Shown: in pieces, positions 56,616 through 64,000 of the stretch | How positions within the stretch are numbered: position 1 is the stretch's first letter | Layout of the letters: each line of letters begins with the position of its first letter | Assembly: GCA_938015525.1 (NCBI GenBank) | Contig: CALLPC010000014.1 | Coordinates: forward strand, 1-64,000 | DNA from: an uncultured Dehalococcoidia bacterium | GTDB lineage: Bacteria > Chloroflexota > Dehalococcoidia > Tepidiformales > Tepidiformaceae | DNA: 64,000 nucleotides | Reading direction: 5' to 3' | Program-made: the position numbers and the translations under genes | Notes under the pieces: generated by a model | What the model was told of the DNA's origin: nothing | The model's database searches: none | What the model saw: only the letters and a program-made list of their open reading frames with translations

Positions 56616-58024
56616 ACGCCACCCTCACCTCCATCATCCGCGGCCTCACCACCGCCAGCCTCCACCGCCGCACCGGCACCCTCCTCCACACGAGCGGCGA
56701 CACCGCCGTCGCCGCCGGCATCAACCTCCAGCCCGGCGAGCTCGCCTTCATCGAGACCCCCGCCGGCACCCCCATCCCCGCTGAGGCCGCCGGCGCCGCC
56801 CCCGGCATCGCCCACCTCGCCCTCCTCGAGCGCACCACCCTCACCGCCGGGGCCCGCGTCCACGCCGCCGGGACGCCGCCCCTGGCTCCCGTCGGCCGCG
56901 CCCTCCTCGGTCGAATCCTCGACGGCCTCGGCCGCCCGATCGATGGCGGCGAACAGCCGGAGGGCGTCCGCTGGGTCGCCGCCTCCGCCGAACCCCCCCA
57001 CCCCCTCGACCGCGAACCGATCGCCGAGCCCCTCCCCTGCGGCGTCCGCGCCGTCGATGGCCTCCTCACCCTCGGTCGCGGCCAGCGCGTCGGCATCTTC
57101 GCCGGCTCAGGCGTCGGCAAGAGCACCCTCCTCGGCATGCTCGCCCGGGGCACCACCGCCGACGTCGTCGTCATCGCCCTCGTCGGCGAACGTGGCCGCG
57201 AGGTCCGCGATTTCATCGAACACGACCTCGGCCGCCACGCCCTCGCGAGGTGCGTCGTCGTCGCCTCCACCGGCGATAACCCCGCCGCCATGCGCCTCTG
57301 CGCCGCCCGCACCGCCACCGCCATCGCCGAGGGCTTCCGCGACGATGGCGCCGACGTCCTCCTCCTCTTCGATAGCCTCACCCGCGTCGCCATGGCCCGC
57401 CGCGAAATCGGCCTCGCCGCCGGCGAACCCCCCACCGCCCGCGGCTATCCCCCCTCGGTCTTCTCCATCCTCCCCCACCTCATGGAACGCGCCGGGCCCG
57501 GTCCGCGCGGCGCGATTACCGCCATCTACACCGTCCTCGTCGACGGCGAGGACATGGATGAACCCATCGCCGACCTCGCCCGCGCCACCCTCGATGGCCA
57601 CATCGTCCTCCGCCGCGCCCTCGCCGCCGCCGGCCACTACCCGCCCATCGACGTCCTGCAGAGTGTCTCCCGTCTCATGGACCGCGTCGCCGCCCCTGCC
57701 CACCGCGAGGCCGCCCGCCGCCTCCGCCAGCTCCTCGCCGCCTACGAAGACGCCCGCGACCTCGTTGCCATCGGTGCTTACGCCCGCGGCTCCGACCCCC
57801 TCGTCGACCGCGCCCTCGAACTCCTCCCCGCGATCAACGACTTCCTCCGCCAGCGCGCCGACGAAAGCACCCCCTTCAGCGAAACCGTCGCTGCCCTCAG
57901 GGCTATCGACCCCGACTTCCCTCTCCCCGCCGATGACCCGGCACACGAAACCGAGACCACGACCCGGGAGGTGACCGGTGAGCCTCTCTTCGAAGCGGCT
58001 GAAACGGTTGATTCGCCAGCGTGA
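56612..58024 (+). CDS. fliI: Flagellum-specific ATP synthase FliI
   Basis: The 470-residue F1-beta-like ATPase has Walker A FAGSGVGKSTLLGMLARGT, VIALVGERGREVRDFIEHDL, Walker B DVLLLFDSLTRVAMARREIG, and the PPTARGYPPSVFSILPHLME motif. It powers unloading of export chaperones at the flagellar type III secretion gate. It overlaps fliH by 4 and fliJ by 47 bases. Confidence 0.96.
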   Translation: MNATLTSIIRGLTTASLHRRTGTLLHTSGDTAVAAGINLQPGELAFIETPAGTPIPAEAAGAAPGIAHLALLERTTLTAGARVHAAGTPPLAPVGRALLGRILDGLGRPIDGGEQPEGVRWVAASAEPPHPLDREPIAEPLPCGVRAVDGLLTLGRGQRVGIFAGSGVGKSTLLGMLARGTTADVVVIALVGERGREVRDFIEHDLGRHALARCVVVASTGDNPAAMRLCAARTATAIAEGFRDDGADVLLLFDSLTRVAMARREIGLAAGEPPTARGYPPSVFSILPHLMERAGPGPRGAITAIYTVLVDGEDMDEPIADLARATLDGHIVLRRALAAAGHYPPIDVLQSVSRLMDRVAAPAHREAARRLRQLLAAYEDARDLVAIGAYARGSDPLVDRALELLPAINDFLRQRADESTPFSETVAALRAIDPDFPLPADDPAHETETTTREVTGEPLFEAAETVDSPA

Positions 58025-58433
58025 ACTCGCCGAGCTCGTCCAGCGCCGCGAACTCGCCGAGGCCCTCGCCCTTCGCCAGCGCCGCGCCGCTGCCCTCGCC
58101 GAGGCACAGGCCAGCCGCGAAGCCCTCCTCGCGACCGAGCCCCCTGCCGGGCCGCTCGACATCGCCGATGCCCTCGCCGCCGCCGCCTACCTCCGCCGCC
58201 TCGAACGCGATATCGCCGCCCGCGAAGCCGCCCTCGCCCACTCCGAAGAAGACGTTGCCGAAGAGCGCGCGGTCCTGATGGAGCGCCGCCGCGACCGCCG
58301 TGCCCTCGAACTCCTCCTCGAACGCTCCCGGGCGCACGAACGCCTCGAACGCTCCCGCGCCGCGGCCCGCCTGCTCGATGACCTCGTCGCCGCCCGCTGG
58401 CGCACCAAACCTGCACCGGAGGTCCGCCCGTGA
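57978..58433 (+). CDS. fliJ: Flagellar export protein FliJ
   Basis: The 151-residue product is almost wholly predicted coiled coil (RRELAEALALRQRRAAALAE, then RRLERDIAAREAALAHSEED and ERAVLMERRRDRRALELLLE), as expected for FliJ, the central stalk of the FliI ring. Sequence identity is low in this family, so the call leans on position after fliI. The GTG 57978 start overlaps fliI by 47 bases. Confidence 0.85.
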   Translation: MSLSSKRLKRLIRQRELAELVQRRELAEALALRQRRAAALAEAQASREALLATEPPAGPLDIADALAAAAYLRRLERDIAAREAALAHSEEDVAEERAVLMERRRDRRALELLLERSRAHERLERSRAAARLLDDLVAARWRTKPAPEVRP

Positions 58434-58828
58434 ACCCCATCGCCGACCGCGGCATCGCCCAGGTCACCGCCTGGCTCGCCGGCCTCGGCCGCCGCCAGGG
58501 CGCCATTGCCAACAACATCGCCAACATCGACACCCCCGGCTACCTCCGCCAGGACGTCACCTTCGAAACCGAGCTCCAGCGCGCCTTCGGCCGCCAGGTA
58601 CGCCAGCTCGCCGCCACCGACCCCCGCCACATCGCCGCCCCGACCACCCGGCGCGACCAGCTCGGCCTCGACCCGCAGCAGCTCCTCACCACCAGCCGCC
58701 TCGATGCCAACACCGTCGATGTCGACCAGGAGATGGTCCTCCTCGCCGAGACCCAAATGCGCTACCAGGCCGCTGCCAGCGTCCTCTCCCGCAAGCTCAA
58801 CAACATCCGCACCGCCATCACCGGCTAA
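58430..58828 (+). CDS. flgB: Flagellar proximal rod protein FlgB
   Basis: The 132-residue product has the rod-protein N-terminus with GAIANNIANIDTPGYLRQDV (ANNIAN-x-DTPGY signature), FETELQRAFG, and the C-terminal EMVLLAETQMRYQAAASVLS region ending KLNNIRTAITG. It forms part of the rod at the MS-ring. GTG 58430 overlaps the fliJ stop. The usual Bacillus order puts flgB first in the operon; here it follows fliJ. Confidence 0.96.
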   Translation: MNPIADRGIAQVTAWLAGLGRRQGAIANNIANIDTPGYLRQDVTFETELQRAFGRQVRQLAATDPRHIAAPTTRRDQLGLDPQQLLTTSRLDANTVDVDQEMVLLAETQMRYQAAASVLSRKLNNIRTAITG

Positions 58829-58839
58829 GGAGCCCTGCC

Positions 58840-59286
58840 ATGAGCCTCATCCGCGCCATCGCCTCCACCGCCTCCGGCCTCGCTGCCCAGCGCGTCCGCA
58901 TGGACGTCGTCGCCAATAACGTCGCCAACATCGACACCACCGCCACCCCCGAAGGCGGCCCCTACCAGCGCCGCGTCGTCCGCTTCGCCTCCGGCGACCC
59001 CGCCCTCCCCTTCTCCGGCATCGTCCGCAAGTTCCTCGGCGGCGGCTCGACAGGTGTCGTCCTCACCCAGGTCGCCGTCGATGCCGAGACCCCGGGCCGC
59101 ACCATCTACGACCCCTCACACCCCGACGCCGACCCCGAGACCGGCTACCTCCAGATGCCCAACGTCGACCTCGTCCAGGAGATGACCGACCTCACGTCCG
59201 CCAACCGCTCCTACCAGGCCAACGTCACCGTCCTCAACGCGATGAAGCAGATGGCCCTCCGCGCCCTCGATATCACCAGCAGATAG
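58840..59286 (+). CDS. flgC: Flagellar proximal rod protein FlgC
   Basis: The 148-residue product has IASTASGLAAQRVRMDVVAN, the NNVANIDTTATPEGGPYQRR signature, GRTIYDPSHPDADPETGYLQ, MPNVDLVQEMTDLTSANRSY and the C-terminal QANVTVLNAMKQMALRALDI. It joins FlgB in the rod. A TAAGGAGC ribosome binding site precedes ATG 58840. Confidence 0.97.
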   Translation: MSLIRAIASTASGLAAQRVRMDVVANNVANIDTTATPEGGPYQRRVVRFASGDPALPFSGIVRKFLGGGSTGVVLTQVAVDAETPGRTIYDPSHPDADPETGYLQMPNVDLVQEMTDLTSANRSYQANVTVLNAMKQMALRALDITSR

Positions 59287-59292
59287 TCGCCT

Positions 59293-59307
59293 CAGGGGTT
59301 TCCCCTG
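59293..59307 (+). other. Hairpin CAGGGG-TTT-CCCCTG between flgC and fliE
   Basis: A perfect 6-bp stem with a 3-base loop lies 6 bases after the flgC stop. It has no T-run. It could slow polymerase, stabilise the 3' end of a processed flgC mRNA, or reduce expression of the downstream genes. Confidence 0.4.
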
Positions 59308-59335
59308 CCCCAATCCGCGCTCCCCGGAGGTTCCC

Positions 59336-59623
59336 GTGGATATCACACCGATTCAGAGCCAGCTCCCCCTCGCCCACACTGGAGCGAAGACGGCCGCACC
59401 GGCCGCCGGGTTCGCCGACCTCCTCGGCCGCGCGCTCGGCCAGCTCCAGGCCATCAGCGACACCGCCGACCAGAAGGTCAACGCCCTCGCGACCGGCCAG
59501 GACGTCGAACTCCACGACGTCATGCTCGCCGTCGAAGCCGAAAGCCTTGCGGTCTCCCTCGCCGCGCAGGTCCGCAACAAGGCCGTCGAGGCCTACCAGG
59601 AAATCTTCCGGATGCAGGTCTGA
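59336..59623 (+). CDS. fliE: Flagellar hook-basal body protein FliE
   Basis: The 95-residue product has the FliE pattern: AGFADLLGRALGQLQAISDT, ADQKVNALATGQDVELHDVM, LAVEAESLAVSLAAQVRNKA and the terminal VEAYQEIFRMQV. It joins the rod to the MS-ring. GTG 59336 has a CCGGAGG ribosome binding site. Its stop TGA overlaps the ATG of fliK. Confidence 0.95.
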   Translation: MDITPIQSQLPLAHTGAKTAAPAAGFADLLGRALGQLQAISDTADQKVNALATGQDVELHDVMLAVEAESLAVSLAAQVRNKAVEAYQEIFRMQV

Positions 59624-60843
59624 TGGGACTCGTCGTCGAACTCCCGCCAGGTTCTCTCGAAGCACCCGGGCTCGCGGCCGCGGCCGGCGAAGCCCAGGCG
59701 CCGCCCGCCGACCTCTTTGCCGCGCTGCTCGCCGTCATCGAGGCCGCCCCGGCCGAGGAGGGAGCGCCCCTCCCGCAGCCCCCCGTGCTCCCGAAACGGG
59801 CACCCGCGGGCGACCCCGCGGCCGCCCCGCTCCCGGCGCTTTTCCTCGCAGTCCCGCTGACGGCCCCCGCCGAACCCGATGCCCCGGCGGCACCTCCGGC
59901 CGAGCAGGCGCCCCCGGTGCCCGCCCCGGCCGCCGAAGCCCGGCAGCCCCTTCCCGCGCCGCTGCCCGGCAGCGGCGCGGCGCCAGGCCCTGTCGCGGCC
60001 GCCCCGTCCGAAGCCCAATCTCCCGGCGAGCCATCGGCCGCGGCCGATGCCCGGCCGGCCCCATCCCTCGACCAGCTCCAGCCCGCGGCCACGGTCGCCC
60101 GGGAGCTTCCCGGCGGGCCTTCCGAACCGCCCCCGGCCGAACCACCTGCCATCGAACCGCCTGGCGCCAAGGGCGTGGTCCGCTCCGCCGGGAACGCCTC
60201 CGCCGACCCCGAAATCCCCCTCCCGCCCGGCACCCTCCCCCGCGAGGAGCGCCGTGCCGCCGGCGACCGCCCCCTCCCCCGTGCCGCGGAGCCTGCCATC
60301 CAGCACGCCGCCCCGGCCTCTGCCGTCGCCCGGCTCCGGGAGGCCGCCCCGGCCGAGCCCCAGCCGCCGGCCGCCGAGCCCGCGCCGGCCCCCGAGCCAC
60401 CCGCACCCGACGCGGTCCAGAATCTCGATGCCGTCGCCACCGCCGTCATCGAGCGCGTCGAGGCCGGCGGCGGCGAAGCCCGCATCCGCCTCGAGCCCGC
60501 CGGCCTGGGCGAAATCACCATCCGCCTGCACGCACGCCACGACGCGGTCCACGTCGACGTCCACGCCGAAACCCCCGAAGCCGTCCAGCTCCTCCGTGAC
60601 GCCGCCGCCGACCTCGCCTCGCTCCTCGGCCAGCGCGGCATGAACCTCGCCGGGCTGAACGTCGGACTCGGCACTCGCCAGGGCGAAGCCGGCGGCTGGG
60701 AACGGGAGCCCCAGCAGCGGCCCGCCCCCCGCGACGGTGAATTCGCCGCCATCCTGGGAATCGACGACCCCGCAGCCGCCGCCCGCCACCAACGCCTGCG
60801 CGCCGCCTACAACCCCGACGGCTCGCTCCTCTATCGCGTCTAG
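59623..60843 (+). CDS. fliK: Flagellar hook-length control protein FliK
   Basis: The 406-residue product has a long, low-complexity N-terminal region rich in A, P and E (residues about 20-265), as expected of the disordered ruler part of FliK, and a C-terminal domain with EARIRLEPAGLGEITIRLHA, HDAVHVDVHAETPEAVQLLR and LGQRGMNLAGLNVGLGT, the substrate-switching domain that acts on FlhB. It measures hook length during assembly. Its start overlaps the fliE stop by 1 base. Confidence 0.9.
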   Translation: MGLVVELPPGSLEAPGLAAAAGEAQAPPADLFAALLAVIEAAPAEEGAPLPQPPVLPKRAPAGDPAAAPLPALFLAVPLTAPAEPDAPAAPPAEQAPPVPAPAAEARQPLPAPLPGSGAAPGPVAAAPSEAQSPGEPSAAADARPAPSLDQLQPAATVARELPGGPSEPPPAEPPAIEPPGAKGVVRSAGNASADPEIPLPPGTLPREERRAAGDRPLPRAAEPAIQHAAPASAVARLREAAPAEPQPPAAEPAPAPEPPAPDAVQNLDAVATAVIERVEAGGGEARIRLEPAGLGEITIRLHARHDAVHVDVHAETPEAVQLLRDAAADLASLLGQRGMNLAGLNVGLGTRQGEAGGWEREPQQRPAPRDGEFAAILGIDDPAAAARHQRLRAAYNPDGSLLYRV

Positions 60844-60855
60844 GAGGCCCTCGCC

Positions 60856-61413
60856 ATGCCCGGACTGCAGATCGACCCCGTCACCGGCCTCAAGAACGCC
60901 ACCTACTCCCCCCCGACCGGCGCACCTTCGAACGAGCTCGGCCAGGTCGACTTCATGAAGCTCATCATCGCCCAGATGCGGAACCAAAACCCCCTCGAGC
61001 CTCAGAAGGACTCCGACTGGATGGCCCAGATGGCCCAGTTCGAGGCCCTCAACCAGATGCGCGCCGTTGCCTCCGGCATCAAAGCCCTCCAGGGCCTCGC
61101 CGAGCTCACCAGCGCCGCCGGCCTCATCGGCAAGACGGTCACCGGCAAGCAGGTCGATGCCATCGCCATCACCCGCGACCTCGTCGCACGCGAAAAGTTC
61201 GGCCGTCCCTTCGCAAAACTCACCTCGCCCGAGCGCGTCGCCGTGAACGAAGACGAACGCGTCGTCCAGGCCGCCGCCGACCTCCCCAACGCCGGCCGCG
61301 AAGTCACCGGCGTCGTCGAAAAAGTCGTCATGGATGCCTCAGGGATTCCGTTCCTTTATGTCGGCGGGAGAGTCCTCGACCTCTTCACCGTCGCCCAGGT
61401 ACAGCAGCCATGA
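60856..61413 (+). CDS. flgD: Flagellar hook-capping protein FlgD
   Basis: The 185-residue product has the FlgD core: FMKLIIAQMRNQNPLEPQKD, SDWMAQMAQFEALNQMRAVA, and the SAAGLIGKTVTG motif, then a region ending VTGVVEKVVMDASGIPFLYV. It is shorter than enterobacterial FlgD and lacks the extended FnIII/tudor domains, as in Bacillus. It caps the growing hook. A TAGGAGG ribosome binding site precedes the ATG. Confidence 0.95.
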   Translation: MPGLQIDPVTGLKNATYSPPTGAPSNELGQVDFMKLIIAQMRNQNPLEPQKDSDWMAQMAQFEALNQMRAVASGIKALQGLAELTSAAGLIGKTVTGKQVDAIAITRDLVAREKFGRPFAKLTSPERVAVNEDERVVQAAADLPNAGREVTGVVEKVVMDASGIPFLYVGGRVLDLFTVAQVQQP

Positions 61414-61781
61414 TCGACCGCACCGCCCGCCCCGGCCCTGTGCTCCCCGCCCGGCAGCCGGGCCCGGCTGTCGCCCGGGCTGGCTCCCCGGCCGCAGCCT
61501 TCGGGGACCTCCTCCAGCGCGCCAGCGCCCGGCTCACGCTCTCCAATCACGCCGCCAGGCGCATCGAACGGCGTGACCTCGGGCTCGACGCGCCCAGGCT
61601 CCAGCGCCTCGACGCCGCCATCGACCGGGCCGCCAGCAAAGGCGCCCGCAACACCGTCGTCGTGCTCGACAACCTCGCCGTCATCGTCGATGTCCCCGGC
61701 CGCACCATCGTGACGGCCCTCGACACCACCCGCGGAAAGGAGAACGTCTTCACGAACATCGATTCCGTCGTCATCGCCTGA
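61410..61781 (+). CDS. Flagellar operon protein, TIGR02530-like
   Basis: The 123-residue product has LTLSNHAARRIERRDLGLDA, RLDAAIDRAASKGARNTVVV, LDNLAVIVDVPGRTIVTALD, and the terminal KENVFTNIDSVVIA. The closing F-T-N-I-D-S-V-V-I pattern matches the small TIGR02530 family found between flgD and flgE in Bacillus and relatives. Its role is not known. It overlaps flgD by 4 bases. Confidence 0.85.
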   Translation: MIDRTARPGPVLPARQPGPAVARAGSPAAAFGDLLQRASARLTLSNHAARRIERRDLGLDAPRLQRLDAAIDRAASKGARNTVVVLDNLAVIVDVPGRTIVTALDTTRGKENVFTNIDSVVIA

Positions 61782-61870
61782 CCACCGCCGGGCCGGTCCG
61801 CGCGTCGGAGGCCCGATCCCGCACCACCACTCACCACCTCCCCAGGTAGCGAAAGGATCGAGTACCCACC

Positions 61871-63154
61871 ATGATGCGAGCCCTCTTCTCCGCCATCTCC
61901 GGCATGAAGAACCACATGGCCTTCATGGACGTCGTCGGCAACAACATCGCCAACGTCAATACCATCGCCTTCAAGTCCTCCCGCGTCACCTTCCAGGACA
62001 TCCTCGGCCAGACCATCCGCGGCGCCAGCAGCCCCCAGGGCGGCCGCGGAGGTACCAACCCCGCACAGGTCGGCCTCGGCATGCAGCTCGGCGGCATCGA
62101 CAACATCATGACCCAGGGCTCCCTCCAGAGCACCGGCAAACTCACCGACTTCGCCATCCAGGGCGACGGCTTCTTCGTCGTCTCCGATGGCACCCGCAAC
62201 TTCTACACGCGCGACGGCGCCTTCGACATCGACGTCGCCGGCAACCTCGTCAACCCCGTCACCGGCCTCCACGTCATGGGCTGGCGCGCCGATGCCATGG
62301 GCGTCGTCGACGTCGAAGGCCCCCTCGTCCCCCTCTCCATCCCCTTCGGCACCCGCATCAGCGCCCGCGCCACCAGCCAGGTCGTGATGGCCGGCAACCT
62401 CGATGCCGGCACGCCCGTCTACAACGCCGGCCCGCCCGCCACCGGGCTCGTCGGCTCCACCCTCACCGTCTACGACTCCCTCGGCAACGCCATCACCCTC
62501 CGTCTCGAGTTCCGCAAAACCGCGACCCCCAACACCTGGGACGTCTTCGCCTTCTACGACGACGACGCGAACAACGCCACCCCCGACGTCCAGGTCACCC
62601 CGACCCCCGGCCAGCTCGTCTTCAACGCCTCCACCGGCGCCCTCCAGACGCCCGCCAACGGTCTCCTCAACTTCTCCCTCGCCACCCTCCCGAGCGACGC
62701 CGCGACCCCCCTCGCCTTCGACATCGATTTCTCCGCACTCAGCCAGTTCGCCGGCCCGAGCCAGCTCAACGTCTCCAGCCAGGACGGCGCCCCCGCCGGT
62801 GCCCTCGTCTCCTTCGCCGTCGGCTCCACCGGCGAAATCACCGGCATCTACTCCAACGGCGCCAACCAGGTCATCGGCCAGCTCGCCCTCGCCAGCTTCG
62901 TCAACCCCGGCGGCCTCATGCGCCAGGGCCAGAACCTCTGGTCCCCCAGCGCCAACTCCGGTGAGCCCATCATCGGCGCGCCCAACACCAACGGCCGCGG
63001 CTCCGTCAGCACCGGCACCCTCGAATCCTCCAACGTCGACCTCGCCCAGCAGTTCACCAGCGTCATCCTCGCCCAGCGCGGCTTCCAGTCCTCCTCCCGC
63101 GTCATCACCGCCGGCGACCAGATGCTGCAGGACCTCGTCAACATCATCCGCTAA
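61871..63154 (+). CDS. flgE: Flagellar hook protein FlgE
   Basis: The 427-residue product has the hook-protein ends: ALFSAISGMKNHMAFMDVVG with NNIANVNTIAFKSSRVTFQD at the N-terminus and STGTLESSNVDLAQQFTSVI, LAQRGFQSSSRVITAGDQML at the C-terminus. The central domain has the FlgE D1/D2 pattern (TDFAIQGDGFFVVSDGTRNF, YDSLGNAITLRLEFRKTAT). It forms the flexible hook. An AAAGGATC ribosome binding site precedes the ATG. An 89-base gap upstream lacks a good -10. Confidence 0.97.
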   Translation: MMRALFSAISGMKNHMAFMDVVGNNIANVNTIAFKSSRVTFQDILGQTIRGASSPQGGRGGTNPAQVGLGMQLGGIDNIMTQGSLQSTGKLTDFAIQGDGFFVVSDGTRNFYTRDGAFDIDVAGNLVNPVTGLHVMGWRADAMGVVDVEGPLVPLSIPFGTRISARATSQVVMAGNLDAGTPVYNAGPPATGLVGSTLTVYDSLGNAITLRLEFRKTATPNTWDVFAFYDDDANNATPDVQVTPTPGQLVFNASTGALQTPANGLLNFSLATLPSDAATPLAFDIDFSALSQFAGPSQLNVSSQDGAPAGALVSFAVGSTGEITGIYSNGANQVIGQLALASFVNPGGLMRQGQNLWSPSANSGEPIIGAPNTNGRGSVSTGTLESSNVDLAQQFTSVILAQRGFQSSSRVITAGDQMLQDLVNIIR

Positions 63155-63209
63155 TCCCCGCGCCAGCCGGGGGCGAGCCTCCCCCCTCGCCCCCGGCCGC
63201 CCCCGCCCT

Positions 63210-64000
63210 ATGAGCCACCCCCTCCTCGGCCGTGTCAACCGCTTCGCCAGCCTCGCCGTCCTCCCGGTGATGCTCCTGGCGATTCTTGCGTTCTCGCCGC
63301 TGGCCCGGCGCCAGCCGGCCGCGCCTCCCCCGGCCGAGGGCATCATCACCGTCGCCAGCCTCCGCACCGACCAGCTGACGTTCCTCGACCTCACCCGCCG
63401 CCAGGCCCGCGCCCTCGCCCTCCCGGCCGCCCCGCACGAACTCGAAGTCCGCAACGGCCGCCTCTACGCCACCCTCACCCGTGCCGACACCCTCGTCGAA
63501 ATCGACCCGCGCGCCCCGGGAATCCTCCGCCGGGTCATCCTCCCCGGCCGGCCGCACGGCCTGGCCAGCGATGTCGATGCCGGCGTCCTCTACGTCAGCC
63601 TCGACGACGCCGCAGCGCTCGCCGCCCTCGACGCCGCCTCCCTCGTCGAAATCGCCCGCTGGCCCACCGGCCAGGCCCCCCACACCATCGCCATCGCGCG
63701 CGGCATCCCTCACGTCGCCGCCGCCCGCGCCGGCCGCGTCGAAGCGGTCCGCCCGTCCGGCTCCGTCTCCGCGCCCGCCGGCAGCCTTCCCGAGGCCATC
63801 GGCGGCACCGGCGAGCTCCTCCTCGCCGCCGATTACCTCGGCGGCACCCTCCACCTGTTCGAACCCGTCACGCTCGCGCACCTCGGCGAAATCCCGGTCG
63901 GCGGCGGCCCGGTCCGCATCCTCCCGCTCGGCGACGGCACCGCCGCCGTCGCACTCCAGGAAGCCGGCCAGGTCGTCGTGGTCGACCCGGCTTCGCGCAA
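63210..64000 (+). CDS. Beta-propeller (YVTN/YncE-like) protein, truncated by window edge
   Basis: From ATG 63210 the frame is open for 263 codons to the end of the window. The start (MSHPLLGRVNRFASLAVLPV) includes a hydrophobic segment (LAVLPVMLLAILAFSPLA), probably a signal anchor. After it come repeated short units of the YVTN/PQQ-like propeller type: IITVASLRTDQLTFLDLT, LVEIDPRAPGILRRVILPGR, ASDVDAGVLYVSLDDAAALA, LHLFEPVTLAHLGEIPVGGG. It would be extracytoplasmic. It lies 55 bases after flgE but has no link to flagella in sequence. The 3' end is missing. Confidence 0.7.
   Translation, partial: MSHPLLGRVNRFASLAVLPVMLLAILAFSPLARRQPAAPPPAEGIITVASLRTDQLTFLDLTRRQARALALPAAPHELEVRNGRLYATLTRADTLVEIDPRAPGILRRVILPGRPHGLASDVDAGVLYVSLDDAAALAALDAASLVEIARWPTGQAPHTIAIARGIPHVAAARAGRVEAVRPSGSVSAPAGSLPEAIGGTGELLLAADYLGGTLHLFEPVTLAHLGEIPVGGGPVRILPLGDGTAAVALQEAGQVVVVDPASR

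Overview
The window is a very GC-rich (roughly 70% by eye), gene-dense bacterial chromosome segment with about 70 protein genes, no rRNA, tRNA, insertion sequence, prophage or CRISPR array that I can see. The gene content (DnaD/DnaC-type primosome beside rplI-dnaB, PAC2 protein, F420-type luciferase-like oxidoreductase, split methylmalonyl-CoA mutase, CtaG, YajQ, MoxR/Bat cluster, a Bacillus-like flagellar operon with no outer-membrane ring genes in view) suggests a monoderm-like, high-GC lineage, most probably Chloroflexota near the Dehalococcoidia/Tepidiforma group. That placement is an inference from gene content; no marker RNA is present.

Layout. 1-6.9 kb: universal stress protein and P-type cation ATPase, PAC2 protein divergent from DNA polymerase IV, and an HTH regulator. 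6.9-12.8 kb: a nucleotidyltransferase-fold protein, then rplI, dnaB, dnaD and an unusual helicase-loader-like protein with two AAA+ domains. 12.8-20.6 kb: NUDIX-moaE-moaD, comFC, and a MoxR-DUF58-BatD-BatA-BatB/TPR operon. 20.6-30.5 kb: mixed metabolism (CtaG, YajQ, methylmalonyl-CoA mutase, aminotransferase, Gmad2 lipoprotein, DinB-fold protein, ketopantoate reductase, LLM oxidoreductase, histidine phosphatase, SDR, GNAT). 30.5-37.3 kb: two c-di-GMP signalling proteins around a TetR regulator and folE, then FAH, PPOX and DUF805 proteins. 37.3-46 kb: AidB-like acyl-CoA dehydrogenase divergent from a galactose operon (galK, nucleotidyltransferase, GH36 alpha-galactosidase), flavin/PPOX proteins, an alkyltransferase-like protein, a family III CoA transferase and a small zinc-knuckle protein. 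46-53.2 kb: HxlR-SCP2 regulator, Bcp peroxiredoxin, split transketolase, VOC, S9 peptidase, flavin reductase, HIT and HD proteins. 53.3-63.2 kb: a long flagellar basal body/hook operon fliF-G-H-I-J-flgB-C-fliE-fliK-flgD-orf-flgE, followed by a beta-propeller gene that runs off the right edge.

Three window-wide patterns stand out. First, many genes have a TANNNT-type -10 box only 6-8 nt before the start codon, which is the signature of leaderless mRNAs; this fixes several start codons (moaD, PAC2, panE, LLM). At several divergent pairs one symmetric -10 appears to serve both genes. Second, third-codon positions are C-rich in + genes and G-rich in - genes, a strong strand asymmetry. Third, three intergenic spots carry degenerate 7-bp CCTCCAA tandem repeats.

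All calls come from reading the sequence; no database search was run. No stretch longer than 300 bases lacks a gene. The longest spacers are 49-281 (C-rich, one leftward and one rightward -10 candidate) and 7995-8246 (described below).
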